This document shows positions 16,336 to 25,066 of a stretch of 49,609 nucleotides of DNA, piece after piece. How positions within the stretch are numbered: position 1 is the first letter of the stretch; every line of letters begins with the position of its first letter. This stretch comes from Methanobacteriota archaeon (GTDB taxonomy: Archaea > Thermoplasmatota > Thermoplasmata > RBG-16-68-12). The DNA is taken from the NCBI GenBank assembly GCA_005878485.1, contig VBMG01000038.1, positions 1 through 49,609 of the forward strand. Reading direction: 5' to 3'. A program made the position numbers and the translations under genes. Under the pieces are notes generated by a model. The model worked only from the letters and a program-made list of their open reading frames with translations. It was not told where the DNA came from and searched no databases.

Positions 16336-16808
16336 CGTTCCTCGACCGGACGACGGACGCCCGGCGGTTCCGCCACTGGGAGGGCAACGTCGAGGCGGAT
16401 TACATCTACACCTCCGGCGTCGCGGGGGAGCGATTCTTCGTCGCGCTTCGCGACGAGGGCCGGATCCTCGCCTCCCGGTGTACGAGCTGCGACCTCAACT
16501 ACCTCCCACCGCGGATGTTCTGCGAAGACTGCTTCGCGGAACTCACGGAGTACCTGGATGTACCCAAAACGGGACAGGTGGCGGCGGTCACGGTCGCATA
16601 CGAAGATCGGACCGGCGCGAAGCTCTCCCACCCCCAGGTCTGGGGGTTCGTCATCTTCAAAGGAATCCGCGGGGGCCTCCTCCACCGGCTCTTGGTTCCC
16701 CCCGCCCGGGCCCGCGCGGGTTTGGCGGTGCGCCCCAAGCTCAGGCCGCGGGAGGCGCGTACCGGGACGATCGCGGACATCGACGGATTCGAGCCGGTCC
16801 GTTTTTGA
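16332..16808 (+). CDS. DUF35 zinc-ribbon/OB-fold acyl-CoA-binding protein 2
   Basis: A 158-residue second DUF35 protein, starting at GTG 16332 that overlaps the previous stop (GTGA). It shares the ribbon CTSCDLNYLPPRMFCEDC and the following OB-fold, but its N-terminal helices differ from paralogue 1. Two thiolase subunits and two DUF35 subunits encoded with 4-bp overlaps suggest a heterotetrameric core. A HMG-CoA synthase gene, the usual archaeal partner, is not in the window, which favours degradation over mevalonate synthesis. Confidence 0.87.
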   Translation: MTFLDRTTDARRFRHWEGNVEADYIYTSGVAGERFFVALRDEGRILASRCTSCDLNYLPPRMFCEDCFAELTEYLDVPKTGQVAAVTVAYEDRTGAKLSHPQVWGFVIFKGIRGGLLHRLLVPPARARAGLAVRPKLRPREARTGTIADIDGFEPVRF

Positions 16809-16862
16809 TTCTGAAAATCGGGTCGACGGCTTGATTACCCCCTTCCCGGCTACTACGCCTAG

Positions 16863-17429
16863 ATGATGCGAAGGCCCTCGATGGACACGGAGTCGAAGAC
16901 CTTCAAATTCAAGATCTGCCTCGTCGGGGAGGAAGGCGTCGGCAAGACGAGCCTCATCCACCGGTTCGTGTCCGGCGCGTTCGACGAGTCCTACATCCGG
17001 ACCCTCGGGGCCGTCGTCTCGAAGAAGACGGTCGCACTGGGCACGATGCAGGGCCGGCCCGTCCAGGTCGACATGATGATCCTCGATATCATGGGCAAGC
17101 GCACGTTCCTCCAGCTGTTCAAGGAGGCCTACTTCCACGGAGCGAAAGGCGTCCTCGCGGTGTTCGACGTGACCCGCGCCCAATCGCTCCGAGACCTGAC
17201 GAAGTGGATCGACGGGGTTCGCGACTCCGTGGGACCCGTTCCGGTGTACGCGCTCGGAAACAAGACGGACCTCGCCCACCGCCGCGAAGTGACCACGGAG
17301 GAGGCTTCGTCCACGCTGCTTTCGTACGAGTGCCCGGTCCTCTACACGTCCGCGAAGACCGGCGAGAACGTCGAGCAAGCCTTCCAAGGGCTCGCCAAGA
17401 CGATCGTCGAGTCGAGCTCCTCCCAGTGA
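16863..17429 (+). CDS. Ras/Rab-like small GTPase with altered switch II
   Basis: A 188-residue (or 182 from ATG 16881) small GTPase with P-loop GEEGVGKTS, switch I Thr (YIRTLGAVV), G4 NKTD and G5 TSAKTG. The G3 motif is DIMGKR instead of DTAGQE, so the catalytic glutamine is replaced and intrinsic hydrolysis should be slow. There is no C-terminal prenylation cysteine. It lies between the thiolase/DUF35 operon and the mutase genes on the same strand, with its own probable promoter. Function and partners are unknown; archaeal relatives are poorly studied. Confidence 0.85.
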   Translation: MMRRPSMDTESKTFKFKICLVGEEGVGKTSLIHRFVSGAFDESYIRTLGAVVSKKTVALGTMQGRPVQVDMMILDIMGKRTFLQLFKEAYFHGAKGVLAVFDVTRAQSLRDLTKWIDGVRDSVGPVPVYALGNKTDLAHRREVTTEEASSTLLSYECPVLYTSAKTGENVEQAFQGLAKTIVESSSSQ

Positions 17430-17443
17430 GCGGCCACAAGCGT

Positions 17444-17450
17444 CTTATAG
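17444..17450 (+). promoter_or_regulatory. TATA box of the methylmalonyl-CoA mutase operon
   Basis: CTTATAG, about 35 nt before ATG 17482 and only about 14 nt before TTG 17461. The spacing supports the ATG start. Confidence 0.5.
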
Positions 17451-17481
17451 CATCGGACAATTGAAAGCACGCAGGGCGTTC

Positions 17482-19158
17482 ATGCGGCACGAGGACGAGC
17501 GGAAGGTCCTCGAAGAGGAGTTGAAGCGGTGGCAAGAGACCACCCTTCGCGAGGCGCTCGAAGCGCTCCCGGAACGCCGCAAGGAATTCATCACGACCTC
17601 CGGTCGGCCTGTGAGGAGGTTGTACACGCCGCTCGACGTCGCCGGGAAGGCGGACGAGCGGCTCGGCAACCCCGGCGGTTTCCCATTCACCCGCGGCATC
17701 CATCCCACCATGTACCGCGGCCGGCTGTGGACGATGCGGATGTTCGCCGGATTCGGGGGCGCGGAGGACACGAACCGCCGATTCAAGTATCTGATCGCCC
17801 ACGGCGAGACCGGCCTCAGCGTCGCGTTCGACATGCCGACCCTCTACGGATATGACACGGACGAGCCGGAGGCGAAAGGGGAGTTCGGGACGTGCGGCGT
17901 CGCCGTGTCGTCCCTGGACGACATGCGGATCTTGTTCAGCGGGATCGATGTCGGCGGCGTCAGCACGTCGATGACGATCAACAGCCCGGCCTCCGTCATC
18001 TGGGCGATGTACCTCGTGATGGCGGAAGGCCGCGGGGTGCCGTGGGCGGGGCTTCGGGGCACGATTCAGAACGACATCCTGAAGGAGTACCAGGCCCAGA
18101 AGGAGTGGATCTATCCGCCCGAGGCGTCGATGCGGCTCGTCGTGGACACGTTCGAATTCGGCTCGAAGCACGTTCCCGAATGGAACACGATTTCGATCAG
18201 CGGGTATCACATCCGCGAGGCGGGCGCGACCGCGGCGCAGGAACTCGCGTTCACCCTCGCGAACGGGATGGAGTACGTCCGCTGGGGAGTCGACCGCGGT
18301 ATGAAAGTCGACGACTTCGCGCTCCGCCTTTCGTTTTTCTTCAACGCCCATAACGATCTCTTCGAGGAGCTCGCGAAATATCGCGCGGCGCGTCGCATCT
18401 GGGCGCGCGAGATGCGCGACACGTTCGGTGCCAAGGACCCGCGGGCGTGGCGCCTGCGGTTCCACACCCAGACGGCGGGCGTGAGTTTGACCGCGCAGCA
18501 GCCGGAGATGAACATCGTCCGGACGACGATCCAGGCGCTCGCGGCGGTCCTCGGGGGCACTCAGTCCCTCCACACAAACGCCTTCGACGAGGCGTACCAA
18601 GTTCCGAACGAGAGGGCCGCGCGGATTGCGCTGAGGACCCAGCAGATCCTCGCGCACGAGAGCGGGGTGGCCAACACGGTCGACCCGCTCGGCGGCTCCC
18701 ACTTCCTCGAAGCGCTGACGGACGAGCTGGAGGCGGAAGCATACCGCTACTTCGACCGGATTTCGGAACTCGGGGGCGTGATCCCCGCGATTCGGAAGGG
18801 GTTCTTCCAACAGGAAATCGCGAACTCCGCGTATCGATACCAGCGGGAAGTCGAGGACAAAGAGCGGATCGTCGTCGGCGTCAACGATTTCGTCGTCGAC
18901 GAACAGACGGAGATCGAGCCGCTCCGCGTGTCGGAGGCGTCGTTCAAGGCTCAGGTCGAACGCCTTCGGAAGCTGCGCCGGACTCGGGACGCGAAGAAGC
19001 ACGAGCAGGCGCTCGAGCGTCTCTTCAAGGCATGCGAGTCGGACGAGAACACGATGCCGTTCATCCTCGACGCCGTGCGCGCGAAGGCGACCCTCGGCGA
19101 AATCTGCGACGTGATGCGACAGGTCTTCGGCCCCTGGGAGGAGCCGCTCCTTTACTGA
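17482..19158 (+). CDS. mcmA1: Methylmalonyl-CoA mutase large (catalytic) subunit
   Basis: A 558-residue TIM-barrel subunit that isomerises methylmalonyl-CoA and succinyl-CoA with adenosylcobalamin. Family marks are [28 protein letters not shown] (split here only by the text), [32 protein letters not shown] and [12 protein letters not shown]. The B12 domain is absent and is encoded by the next gene, the usual archaeal two-subunit form. ATG 17482 is chosen over TTG 17461 because of the TATA position. The next gene follows after 1 nt, and meaB follows that. Confidence 0.96.
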   Translation: MRHEDERKVLEEELKRWQETTLREALEALPERRKEFITTSGRPVRRLYTPLDVAGKADERLGNPGGFPFTRGIHPTMYRGRLWTMRMFAGFGGAEDTNRRFKYLIAHGETGLSVAFDMPTLYGYDTDEPEAKGEFGTCGVAVSSLDDMRILFSGIDVGGVSTSMTINSPASVIWAMYLVMAEGRGVPWAGLRGTIQNDILKEYQAQKEWIYPPEASMRLVVDTFEFGSKHVPEWNTISISGYHIREAGATAAQELAFTLANGMEYVRWGVDRGMKVDDFALRLSFFFNAHNDLFEELAKYRAARRIWAREMRDTFGAKDPRAWRLRFHTQTAGVSLTAQQPEMNIVRTTIQALAAVLGGTQSLHTNAFDEAYQVPNERAARIALRTQQILAHESGVANTVDPLGGSHFLEALTDELEAEAYRYFDRISELGGVIPAIRKGFFQQEIANSAYRYQREVEDKERIVVGVNDFVVDEQTEIEPLRVSEASFKAQVERLRKLRRTRDAKKHEQALERLFKACESDENTMPFILDAVRAKATLGEICDVMRQVFGPWEEPLLY

Positions 19159-19159
19159 G

Positions 19160-19567
19160 GTGGTTCCGATCCCGAGGAAGATCCGCGTCCTGATCGCGAA
19201 GCCGGGCTTGGACGGTCACGACCGCGGCGCGAAGGTCGTCGCCCGCGCCCTCCGAGACGCCGGCATGGAGGTCATCTACACCGGGCTGCGGCAAATGCCC
19301 GAGGACATCGTCGAGGCCGCGATCCAAGAGGACGTCGATGCGATCGGCCTGTCGTCCCTCAGCGGTGCCCATATGACCCTGTTTCCCGAGGTCGTCCGTC
19401 TGCTGAAGAAACGCGGATCCGGCGAGATCGTCGTGGTCGGCGGCGGGATCATCCCCGCGGACGACATCCCGAAGCTCAAACGGGCGGGCATCAAGGCGGT
19501 CTTCGGACCGGGCACGCCGCTCGGCGAGATCGTGTCGTTCTTCAAGAAGGCGGGCAAGGGAGCGTGA
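19160..19567 (+). CDS. mcmA2: Methylmalonyl-CoA mutase small, cobalamin-binding subunit
   Basis: A 135-residue B12-binding domain with the base-off/His-on motif [10 protein letters not shown] (D-x-H-x-x-G), then [13 protein letters not shown] and [12 protein letters not shown] lining the nucleotide tail pocket. It would bind adenosylcobalamin and pair with the preceding large subunit. It begins at GTG 19160, 1 nt after the large-subunit stop. Confidence 0.96.
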   Translation: MVPIPRKIRVLIAKPGLDGHDRGAKVVARALRDAGMEVIYTGLRQMPEDIVEAAIQEDVDAIGLSSLSGAHMTLFPEVVRLLKKRGSGEIVVVGGGIIPADDIPKLKRAGIKAVFGPGTPLGEIVSFFKKAGKGA

Positions 19568-19604
19568 GCCGACGGCCCGCAAGCCGTCGCGGACTCGCGA
19601 CTCG

Positions 19605-20552
19605 GTGCGGGACCTCGTCGCGGCGCTCCTCCAGGGGGACAAGCGCGCCGCGGGAAAACTCATTTCGTTGATCGAAGACGATGAACCGGAGGCCGTGGAC
19701 GCCCTTCAACGAATCTACCCGCACACGGGGCGCGCCCACGTCGTCGGGTTCACAGGCCCGCCGGGCGTCGGAAAGAGTTCCCTCATCAATCGCTTGGTTC
19801 GAACCTTCCGGGCCCGAGGCAAGACCATCGGGGTCGTCGCGGTCGATCCGACGTCGCCGTACACGGGCGGCGCGGTGCTGGGTGACCGGATCCGCATGGC
19901 GGACACGGGCATCGACCCGGGAGTGTTCATCCGTTCGATGGCGACGCGGGGCCACGCGGGCGGCCTCGCCTTGGCCACGTTCGATGCCGTGCGGGTCCTC
20001 GACGCGATGGGATCCCAGGTGGTCTTTGTCGAGACGGTCGGGGCGGGACAGAGCGAGGTCGAAATCGCGACGCGCGCCCACACGGTCGTCGTCGTGGAGA
20101 TGCCGCTGACCGGGGATGTCGTCCAGACCATGAAGGCTGGGATCCTGGAGATCGGCGACGTCTATGTGGTGAACAAGGTCGACCTCGGGAACGCGGACGT
20201 CCTGGTTGCCAACCTGAAGTTCCAGCTTGCGGCCCGCGAGGGGTGGACGCCGCCAATCGTCCGCACCGCAGCACTGGAGGGGCAGGGGATCGAGGAGCTG
20301 GCGGATGTCCTCGAGAGGCATGCCATCTTCCTCGAGCGCTCCGGATTCCGCCACGGACGCGAGGTGGCTCGCGCGCGTCAGGAAATTCTGGAGACCGCAC
20401 AACGACTGCTCGTCCGCGGGGTTTCCGAGGGATCGCCGACGGGGCCCCTGTTCGATCGACTCGCGAACGCGGTCGCGGACCGCGAGACGGATCCACACGC
20501 CGCGGCACGGAAGCTCCTCGAGTCCCATCCGAAGAAAAAGCGACCGCGCTGA
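19605..20552 (+). CDS. meaB: MeaB/ArgK-type GTPase, mutase chaperone
   Basis: A 315-residue G3E-family GTPase that protects and reloads the cobalamin cofactor of methylmalonyl-CoA mutase. It shows P-loop GPPGVGKSS (about 51-59), the ETVGAGQSEVEI switch segment, base-recognition NKVD and a C-terminal dimerisation helix region ending in Lys/Arg-rich sequence. GTG 19605 is the likely start. The gene completes the mutase operon. A methylmalonyl-CoA epimerase was not found in the window. Confidence 0.94.
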   Translation: MRDLVAALLQGDKRAAGKLISLIEDDEPEAVDALQRIYPHTGRAHVVGFTGPPGVGKSSLINRLVRTFRARGKTIGVVAVDPTSPYTGGAVLGDRIRMADTGIDPGVFIRSMATRGHAGGLALATFDAVRVLDAMGSQVVFVETVGAGQSEVEIATRAHTVVVVEMPLTGDVVQTMKAGILEIGDVYVVNKVDLGNADVLVANLKFQLAAREGWTPPIVRTAALEGQGIEELADVLERHAIFLERSGFRHGREVARARQEILETAQRLLVRGVSEGSPTGPLFDRLANAVADRETDPHAAARKLLESHPKKKRPR

Positions 20553-20559
20553 GGCGGGA

Positions 20560-20634
20560 CGCTCGGGAGGGGATTCGAACCCCTGAGACCCGGCTTAGGA
20601 GGCCGGAGCCCTATCCAAGCTAGGCGACCCGAGC
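20560..20634 (-). tRNA. tRNA-Arg (anticodon CCU)
   Basis: On the minus strand a complete cloverleaf starts at 20634: acceptor GCTCGGG paired with CCCGAGC, D arm GCCTAGCTTGGATAGGGC, anticodon stem CCGGC/GCCGG with loop CTCCTAA giving anticodon CCU (codon AGG), T arm with GGTTCGAATCC, and discriminator G at 20560. CCA is not encoded and there is no intron. A TATA-like CTTATCG lies near 20654-20660. Confidence 0.95.
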
Positions 20635-20817
20635 CCTCCGGCAAGAGCATGCTTCGATAAGAGGTCACCGCCACGGGTGGCTCGGCGTGCCGGATCGCCG
20701 CTTCGGACTCTTGTCATCCCTGTGCTCACTTGTGGTCCGAAACGGTCCGACCGATTACATGCTGGATAAGTGCCCACGGAATTCTGGGCGCAGCGGTCTC
20801 ACGTGCAACCCCCTCGC

Positions 20818-22272
20818 GTGGCCTTTATCATCCTTCTCCTCGCGGTGCTCCTCTCGGCGAGCTCCCTCGCATTAGCGGAGATTCAGCCGAGTCCGGAGGC
20901 GTGCGACGCAGCCGGCGTCATCACGTTAATCCGTGTCGTTCGGACCGGGTGGCAGACCGCGAGCGTTCTCGGCTCCTCGACGAGCATCAATTGCGGGATC
21001 GACGTCCGTGTGGACGGAATCGTCGTCCGGACGGGTTCAACGATTTGGAACGGAGATTACTGGTTCCTGTATGTGCCGGTCGTTAGCGGATCGCACGTGC
21101 GGACCTGCATGGGCCTGAGCTGCTCGGACGTTGTCCCGGTCCCCACCTACGTTCCGCAGCCCATTGGTCCGCCGGGTTTCATCTCTGCACACGAGTCGAA
21201 CTTGACGATCAAGGGCACCGTCGTCCAACTCTTCGGGGTCAACGAGCAGACCGCGTTCATCTACGCGATGATCGCATCCGGTCTGTGGGGGTACCCCGAT
21301 CCGAACTCGTATTGGGGCAGGAACGCCCTGTTCCCCGCGGGTCCCGACGGGCGGATTCCCGGCGTATCAAACGTCGATTCCCTGTGGCGCGAGTACTTCC
21401 GATACTTCCTCCATTACAACCAGGTCGCGGGCGATCCCGACAACCCGAGGACGAACGTGCTTCGCATTTGGGTCGCGGACGACACGTGGTTCCCCGACGG
21501 GACCTACTTGACGTACAAGACGTACCCCGTCGCGTTCTGGAACATCTTCGACCGGATGGCCTACTGGGCCGACCGCGCCGGCGTCTATCTTGTCCCTGTC
21601 CTCGGCCACTATGCGAGCGATGAGGATCACAGCTTCTTTGATCGGCAGTCGACGCACTACGCACACCAAGTCGAACTCGTGAGCGCGATCATGGATCGGT
21701 ACAATTGGAACGCCCGGATCGCGATGTGGGATCTGTGGAACGAGCCGGACATCGGCCACGACGCATACTGGGCGAGCGTCGGCGGAATCGACGGCTTCAA
21801 GGCGTGGGTGGGCGGCTACATTGCGGATGTGAAACCGCACAGTTCGAACCACCTCGTCACGATGGGGATCGGCGGCTCGACGACGTTCCCGGGTGTTCCT
21901 CCTTGGAGTTGGCGGTATCACTTCTTCTACAACGACATCCCCGGGCTCGACGTCTCAAATCATCATACATACAGCACGGCCGAGGACCAGTACCTGATCG
22001 ACTTCGAGACGGACTGGCACCAGGCGCTCTGCAAGCCTCATTATGAAAGCGAATTCGGGTACAACCTGTGGGATCCCGGCAACAACTCCCTCGGCTACGG
22101 GTATTGGCCTTGGTACGCGAACCACACGCGCACCGCGGGCTGGCCGGCGATCTCGACGATGGTCTTCCTGAACAACTCGAAAGGACCCTACGCGGACTAC
22201 CCGTACCTGGGGCCGCTGCCGCCGTACCCATTCACCTTCAAGCCCTATGGTTTGGAGGAGCCGATGGGTTAA
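20818..22272 (+). CDS. Secreted GH5-like (cellulase superfamily) glycoside hydrolase
   Basis: About 484 residues with a Sec signal peptide right at GTG 20818 (hydrophobic run FIILLLAVLLSASSLALA, then AEI). After a small beta-rich N-terminal module (about 25-120) comes a TIM barrel. IAMWDLWNEPDIGH holds the N-E-P acid/base Glu (about residue 309), NHHTYS is a substrate-side motif, and HYESEFGYN carries the likely nucleophile Glu (about 410-412). This is the clan A pattern, closest to GH5 endo-mannanases/glucanases. The upstream in-frame GTG 20770 is less likely because it would bury the signal peptide. It stands alone next to tRNA-Arg. Confidence 0.8.
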   Translation: MAFIILLLAVLLSASSLALAEIQPSPEACDAAGVITLIRVVRTGWQTASVLGSSTSINCGIDVRVDGIVVRTGSTIWNGDYWFLYVPVVSGSHVRTCMGLSCSDVVPVPTYVPQPIGPPGFISAHESNLTIKGTVVQLFGVNEQTAFIYAMIASGLWGYPDPNSYWGRNALFPAGPDGRIPGVSNVDSLWREYFRYFLHYNQVAGDPDNPRTNVLRIWVADDTWFPDGTYLTYKTYPVAFWNIFDRMAYWADRAGVYLVPVLGHYASDEDHSFFDRQSTHYAHQVELVSAIMDRYNWNARIAMWDLWNEPDIGHDAYWASVGGIDGFKAWVGGYIADVKPHSSNHLVTMGIGGSTTFPGVPPWSWRYHFFYNDIPGLDVSNHHTYSTAEDQYLIDFETDWHQALCKPHYESEFGYNLWDPGNNSLGYGYWPWYANHTRTAGWPAISTMVFLNNSKGPYADYPYLGPLPPYPFTFKPYGLEEPMG

Positions 22273-22291
22273 CCGAGGGTCCGCGCCGAAG

Positions 22292-23167
22292 CTAGAGCTC
22301 CTCGGGCGCCTTCTCCGTCGGAGGGAGTTCCTCTTCGGACGGAGCTCCGGTTGCCGGCTTCGACTTCGTGGCGGTCGCCCGCCGAGTTGCCTTCTTGGGG
22401 GCGGGCCGTGCCTTCTGCTCCGGCTTCGTTTCTTCGACGGGTGTCGCTTCCGCCTTCGTCTCTGTTTTCGGTTCTTTCTTCTCGTACTCCTCGATGAACC
22501 GGATGCTCTTCACATCTGAGAGCTCCCGCAGGTCGGCAACGACGCGGAACTTCGAGACGAACCACTTCTCGTCGGTCTTGCAGACGTCCGGGAGTTGGAT
22601 TTCGGCGGCGCCCGACTTGAGGTGGATCTTGAATTGCTCCGCGAGGCCGTAGTCCATGTCGATGATCGCTCGGACGCGTTCGTCCGGCGTCTTCGCTTTC
22701 CGGGTCGCTCTCACGGCGTACTTCAGTGTCTTGCCGGCGAGCGGGTTGTTGAAGTCCACGCGGACACGGCCCGCGCTTACGGCGGTAACGATGCCATGCT
22801 TGCCGCCGAGGTGGACCTCCAGCCCGACCTCGGGGTTGATCTCTTGACGCAGGAACTCCCGCTCGGTACGGAGTTCGATGAGTCGCGGGTCCCGTGCCCC
22901 GGCCCCCTTCTCGGCGGGAATCACGACTTCCTTCGTGTCGCCAATGTTCAGCCCGACCAACGCGGCTTCCAAACCCTCAAACAAGCGCCCCCGGCCCACG
23001 ACCACCGGGATTTCGAGGTACACTTTCTTCTCATCGAACTTGCCCTCTTTCTTCGCGACCTCATCGTGGGTCGTGTCGAAGAGGGTCTGGGTCCCGTTTG
23101 GATTCACGGTCCAGGCGTCGTATTCGATCCAGACGATGTCTCCTTTCTCAATCGCTTCCGACGCCAC
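22292..23167 (-). CDS. FKBP-type peptidyl-prolyl isomerase, long archaeal form, with disordered tail
   Basis: A 291-residue FKBP. The N-terminal FKBP domain (GDIVWIEYDAW, then PVVVGRGRLFEGLEAALVGL and VVIPAEKGAGARD) contains an IF-like insert with HLGGKHGIVTAVSAGRVRVDFNNPLAGK (quoted in part by position about 118-146), as in long archaeal FKBPs with chaperone activity. A C-terminal alpha/beta domain follows (about 155-235), then about 55 residues rich in Glu, Lys, Pro and Ala that look unstructured. GTG 23167 has a GGAGTGA Shine-Dalgarno sequence. It is expected in the cytosol. Confidence 0.9.
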   Translation of the reverse strand: MASEAIEKGDIVWIEYDAWTVNPNGTQTLFDTTHDEVAKKEGKFDEKKVYLEIPVVVGRGRLFEGLEAALVGLNIGDTKEVVIPAEKGAGARDPRLIELRTEREFLRQEINPEVGLEVHLGGKHGIVTAVSAGRVRVDFNNPLAGKTLKYAVRATRKAKTPDERVRAIIDMDYGLAEQFKIHLKSGAAEIQLPDVCKTDEKWFVSKFRVVADLRELSDVKSIRFIEEYEKKEPKTETKAEATPVEETKPEQKARPAPKKATRRATATKSKPATGAPSEEELPPTEKAPEEL

Positions 23168-23274
23168 AGGCTCACTCCAGGATGGCCATGGAAAAGATGC
23201 TTTCGCTTAAAGGTTGCGGGGCCCTGGCGCGGAATCGACGATGTCGAAGGAGCCCCGATCGAATCAACTGGCCG

Positions 23275-24189
23275 TCACTTCACCATTCCAATGGCCACGG
23301 AGATCCGCTTGTACCGATTCCGGATCGTGACCTCCGTCACGCCCGCGACCTCGGCGACTTCCTTCTGCGTGCACGGTTTGTTGCAGAGAATCGCGGAGAT
23401 GTAGATCGTGGCGGCGGCGACTCCGCTCGGCGCGACACCGGAGGCGAGCTCGTCCTTCTCGACTTTGTCAAGGATCTCCTTCGCCTTCCGTTGGACGTCC
23501 ATGTCGAGCTCGAGTCGGTTGCAGAATCGGGCGATGTAATCCCGCGGGCTTTGTGGGAGGAGTTTGAGTCCGAGTTCTCGCACAAGAGTCCGGTAGGTCC
23601 GTCCGATCGACTTGCGGTCGACGCTCGACTTCGAGGCGATTTCGTCCAAGGTCCTCGGGACGCCGGATTGCCGGCATGAGGCGTACAGGGTCGCGGCGAC
23701 GACTTCGTCGATCGATCGACCCCGGACGAGGTTCTTCGTCGAGGCGCGCCGATAGAGGACGGCGGCATTCTCGCGCACGTGGCGGGGCAGCCCCATCTTC
23801 GAAGCCATCGTGTTAATCTCCGTCAAGCCCTGGGCGAGGGACCGCTCGCCGCTCTTCGAGGTCCGGATCCGGTGCTGCCACTTCCGCAGCCGGTAGATTT
23901 GGGCCCGCGACTTGTGGGGGATCTGCCGTCCATACGCGTCCTTGTTCCGCCAGCCGATCGAGGTCGAGAGGCCTTTGTCGTGGGCCATGATCGTGCTCGG
24001 CGGCCCGGCCCGTTCCCGCGACTCCCGCTGGTCCGAGTCGAACGCGCGCCACTCCGGCCCTTCGTCGATGATCATGTCGTCGAGGACGAGTCCGCAGTCC
24101 TCGCACACGATCTCGGCACGGGAGTAATCCCGCACCAGATGATCCCCGCGGCATTCTGGGCACTGGGTTGTGATCTCTACCTCTCGCAC
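23275..24189 (-). CDS. tfb: Transcription initiation factor IIB (TFB)
   Basis: The 304-residue TFB recruits RNA polymerase to TBP-TATA complexes. An N-terminal zinc ribbon [20 protein letters not shown] then EDC (about 10-32) precedes the B-reader/linker and two cyclin repeats (about 105-200 and 205-300); the second ends in the recognition helix with [16 protein letters not shown] 24189 follows a GGAGGA element. Two TATA-like boxes lie upstream at about 24210-24220 and 24238-24247. Confidence 0.96.
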   Translation of the reverse strand: MREVEITTQCPECRGDHLVRDYSRAEIVCEDCGLVLDDMIIDEGPEWRAFDSDQRESRERAGPPSTIMAHDKGLSTSIGWRNKDAYGRQIPHKSRAQIYRLRKWQHRIRTSKSGERSLAQGLTEINTMASKMGLPRHVRENAAVLYRRASTKNLVRGRSIDEVVAATLYASCRQSGVPRTLDEIASKSSVDRKSIGRTYRTLVRELGLKLLPQSPRDYIARFCNRLELDMDVQRKAKEILDKVEKDELASGVAPSGVAAATIYISAILCNKPCTQKEVAEVAGVTEVTIRNRYKRISVAIGMVK

Positions 24190-24209
24190 CTTATCAGGTC
24201 CTCCCCCGA

Positions 24210-24247
24210 AAGAATAATGTAAACCCTACGAAACAGGAATTATTTAA
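24210..24247 (-). promoter_or_regulatory. Two TATA-like boxes upstream of tfb
   Basis: On the minus strand ACATTATTC (near 24212-24220) and TTAAATAAT (near 24238-24246) occur in an AT-rich island. The nearer one would start transcription about where the GTG lies; the farther would give a short leader containing GGAGGA. Tandem promoters are possible. Confidence 0.4.
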
Positions 24248-24327
24248 CCCTTCGTCCGGACACTTTGCGCGAACCGTGCGGCAATGCGCCAAATGATTCC
24301 GGCGCCGAATGCGTTTCGGGGCGTTCG

Positions 24328-25065
24328 TCACGCGTGGAACTCGACGTATTCCCCGTTCCGGAACATCCGCCATCGGCCCGGCAAGGTTGGCAGAACTTCC
24401 GAGCAGACGACCTCGAGCCCGTCGGCCGACGTCGAATGGAGCGTATAGTAGGGAACGCAGGTGCGGGCGTCCCGGTGCGCGATGAGACGATTCCCGTCGA
24501 GCAAGAGGAACGTGTACGACTCGACCTTGCGCGGGAACTCCGCGTCAATCGCCGCCTTCGCCTTTGCGATGGCCTGCTTCAACTCCGGGAGCGGCCTCGG
24601 TTCCGTCCCGAGCGCTTCGACGAACCGGTCGTAGATGAACTGCGAGTCGATTTTCCCGTTGCGGACCCCGAACTCGTCGATCTCGCCGTTATGCGCGAAA
24701 AACATCACGCGGCCGTCGACCTCGCGACGGAAGGGGTGTGCGTATTGTTCCTGGATCGTGTCTTTCTTCGATGCGTAGCGGACGTGGGCGACCAAGGCCA
24801 AGGGCGGGCTGCACACCCGAGCAAGCCGCCGGACCGTATCCTCGTACTTCGGGTCTGCGGTTGCTTTGGCCCGACCGCGCGCGTAGAACTCCCCCTCTTG
24901 CCCGACGCAGGCGATTCCCCAGCCATCCGGATGCCCGGATTTCGGGTTCGGCTGCGGGCACCCGAAGTCCCGGTAGTTCCGGCCCGTATCCGCGAGTTGC
25001 CGGAACGCCATGAGCGTCTCGACGGGCACCGACTTGCGGCTCACGAGCGCGAGCATTCGACACAT
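24328..25065 (-). CDS. Class II glutamine amidotransferase domain protein (YafJ/EgtC-like)
   Basis: A 245-residue N-terminal-nucleophile amidotransferase. Cys2 (MCRMLALVSRK) would be the catalytic nucleophile exposed after Met removal. Further family marks are HPDGWGIACV, HVRYASKK and FAHNGEID, which bind glutamine and form the oxyanion site. No synthase domain is attached, so the ammonia acceptor or hydrolysed amide is unknown. It starts 1 nt after the upstream adenosine-specific kinase gene, so both are probably on one transcript. Confidence 0.88.
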   Translation of the reverse strand: MCRMLALVSRKSVPVETLMAFRQLADTGRNYRDFGCPQPNPKSGHPDGWGIACVGQEGEFYARGRAKATADPKYEDTVRRLARVCSPPLALVAHVRYASKKDTIQEQYAHPFRREVDGRVMFFAHNGEIDEFGVRNGKIDSQFIYDRFVEALGTEPRPLPELKQAIAKAKAAIDAEFPRKVESYTFLLLDGNRLIAHRDARTCVPYYTLHSTSADGLEVVCSEVLPTLPGRWRMFRNGEYVEFHA

Positions 25066-25066
25066 G

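Noticed and set aside
17461-17481. TTG 17461 as the start of the mutase large subunit
   Set aside because: It lies only about 14 nt after the TATA box, too near for a transcribed start; ATG 17482 fits better.
17119-19002. Minus-strand ORF of 627 codons opposite the mutase large subunit
   Set aside because: Shadow frame with biased composition; the plus strand encodes the mutase.
20560-20634. tRNA-Arg as a prophage or island attachment site
   Set aside because: No integrase gene and no repeat of the tRNA 3' end was seen nearby.
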